From assembly GCA_943325655.2 (NCBI GenBank), contig CALPQG020000150.1, positions 1 through 6,648 of the forward strand: DNA of 6,648 nt, written 5' to 3'. Positions within the stretch are counted from its first letter, which is position 1; every line of letters begins with the position of its first letter. Shown here one piece after another: positions 6,391 to 6,648 of the stretch. A program made the translations under genes and the position numbers. Under the pieces are notes generated by a model that had not been told where the DNA came from, made no database searches, and worked only from the letters and a program-made list of their open reading frames with translations. Source of the stretch: Bifidobacterium breve (GTDB taxonomy: Bacteria > Bacteroidota > Bacteroidia > Cytophagales > UBA9547).

Positions 6391-6520
6391 TTAGGGCGAT
6401 TCCCGGGCTTTCGGCACTCGCTTTTTTCTTTGATAATATGTTTTGAAGTATGTGCCAGCTAAGTATATCAAAGAAAAAGAGCTCAAACAATCCCGAAGAA
6501 TCGGGACTATCCCTATCGCA
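6391..6520. repeat. Nested palindromic intergenic element, probable dispersed repeat
   Basis: A noncoding block, visibly more GC-rich in parts than its surroundings, built from nested inverted repeats. The outer pair is TAGGG (6392-6396) with CCCTA (6511-6515), next TCCCG (6401-6405) with CGGGA (6502-6506), and inside a perfect 13-bp pair TTTTTCTTTGATA (6423-6435) with its complement (6466-6478) around a 30-base loop. A competing local hairpin, TCCCGA-AGAA-TCGGGA (6491-6506), uses the same CGGGA arm. The general pattern (GGGCG...CCC at the left, a pyrimidine/purine stem with AAAGAGCTCAAAC in the middle, TATCCCTA-TCGC at the right) matches my memory of an intergenic repeat common in Flavobacterium-like genomes; I cannot verify copy number. 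It may also end transcripts of the upstream operon. An attC-like or REP-like role is possible but unproven. Confidence 0.6.
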
Positions 6521-6594
6521 ATCCTGAATATCCCTAAAGTTTAATTGTTAAATCTTGGGGAAAAAGGAGTAATTATTAAATATAATTTCAAACT

Positions 6595-6602
6595 TACTTT
6601 TG
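6595..6602 (+). promoter_or_regulatory. Putative -7 box before a gene leaving the right edge
   Basis: TACTTTTG matches TAnnTTTG exactly, 39 bases before an ATG at 6642 that remains open for the last codons of the window. I find no TTTG at the expected -33 distance. The rest of 6521-6641 is AT-rich with no ORF that I can support. The downstream gene itself cannot be judged from the few bases present. Confidence 0.3.
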
Positions 6603-6648
6603 AATTCCGGATACAATCAATATAAAATATCTTTTAAAACAATGAATC

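Noticed and set aside
6254..6490. 78-aa minus-strand open frame over the LEA14-like 3' end and the palindrome
   Set aside because: Half is antisense to the LEA14-like gene and the rest runs through the palindromic repeat; no protein signature is visible.
6391..6520. Calling the palindrome an integron attC site or CRISPR unit outright
   Set aside because: No integrase, gene cassette array or regularly spaced repeats are present in the window; only the folded-repeat resemblance can be stated.
6508..6536. TATCCCTA direct repeat (6508-6515 and 6529-6536) as a target-site duplication
   Set aside because: The two copies are only 21 bp apart on the same side of the palindrome, so they do not flank an inserted element.

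Overview
The window looks like a chromosomal segment of a low-GC Bacteroidota member, most likely of the Flavobacterium type. The evidence is strongly AT-rich DNA, starts with no visible Shine-Dalgarno sequence, several matches to the Bacteroidota -7 promoter box TAnnTTTG, lipoproteins with short SC-type lipoboxes, and a small conserved-looking protein that I associate with flavobacteria. The genus is inferred; no rRNA or other diagnostic marker is present.

Positions 1-3597 hold part of a surface-polysaccharide locus. A minus-strand gene encodes a multi-pass Wzy-type repeat-unit polymerase. It diverges from a plus-strand pair encoding a Wzz-like chain-length regulator (no kinase domain) and a Wzx-type flippase. 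Together these are the three membrane steps of a Wzx/Wzy-dependent O-antigen or capsule pathway: flip, polymerise, set length. No glycosyltransferase is in the window. The 123-bp divergent gap has a promoter-like -7 box on each strand, and the wzx-like gene has a perfect 8-bp inverted repeat starting four bases after the A of its start codon.

Positions 3601-4872 hold two accessory genes that diverge from a 162-bp gap. One is a minus-strand helical protein with a HEPN-type RNKAVH motif; it ends only 3 bp from the convergent wzx-like gene. The other is a plus-strand DinB-like DUF1569 protein. The gap carries the best-formed promoter in the window.

Positions 4929-6355 look like a co-directional operon. 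It encodes a charged 61-aa protein, a lipoprotein that fuses a rhodanese domain to a thioredoxin domain, and a small LEA14-like (WHy domain) lipoprotein. The theme is envelope-anchored sulfur/thiol chemistry, with two unexplained partners.

Positions 6356-6648 appear noncoding. They contain an elaborate nested palindrome (about 6391-6520) resembling an intergenic repeat that I associate with flavobacterial genomes, then a possible promoter and start codon of a gene running off the right edge. I see no tRNA, rRNA, CRISPR array or transposase. Most of the window is ordinary; the points most worth checking are the palindromic element, the rhodanese-thioredoxin lipoprotein operon, the HEPN-motif protein and the hairpin at the wzx start.
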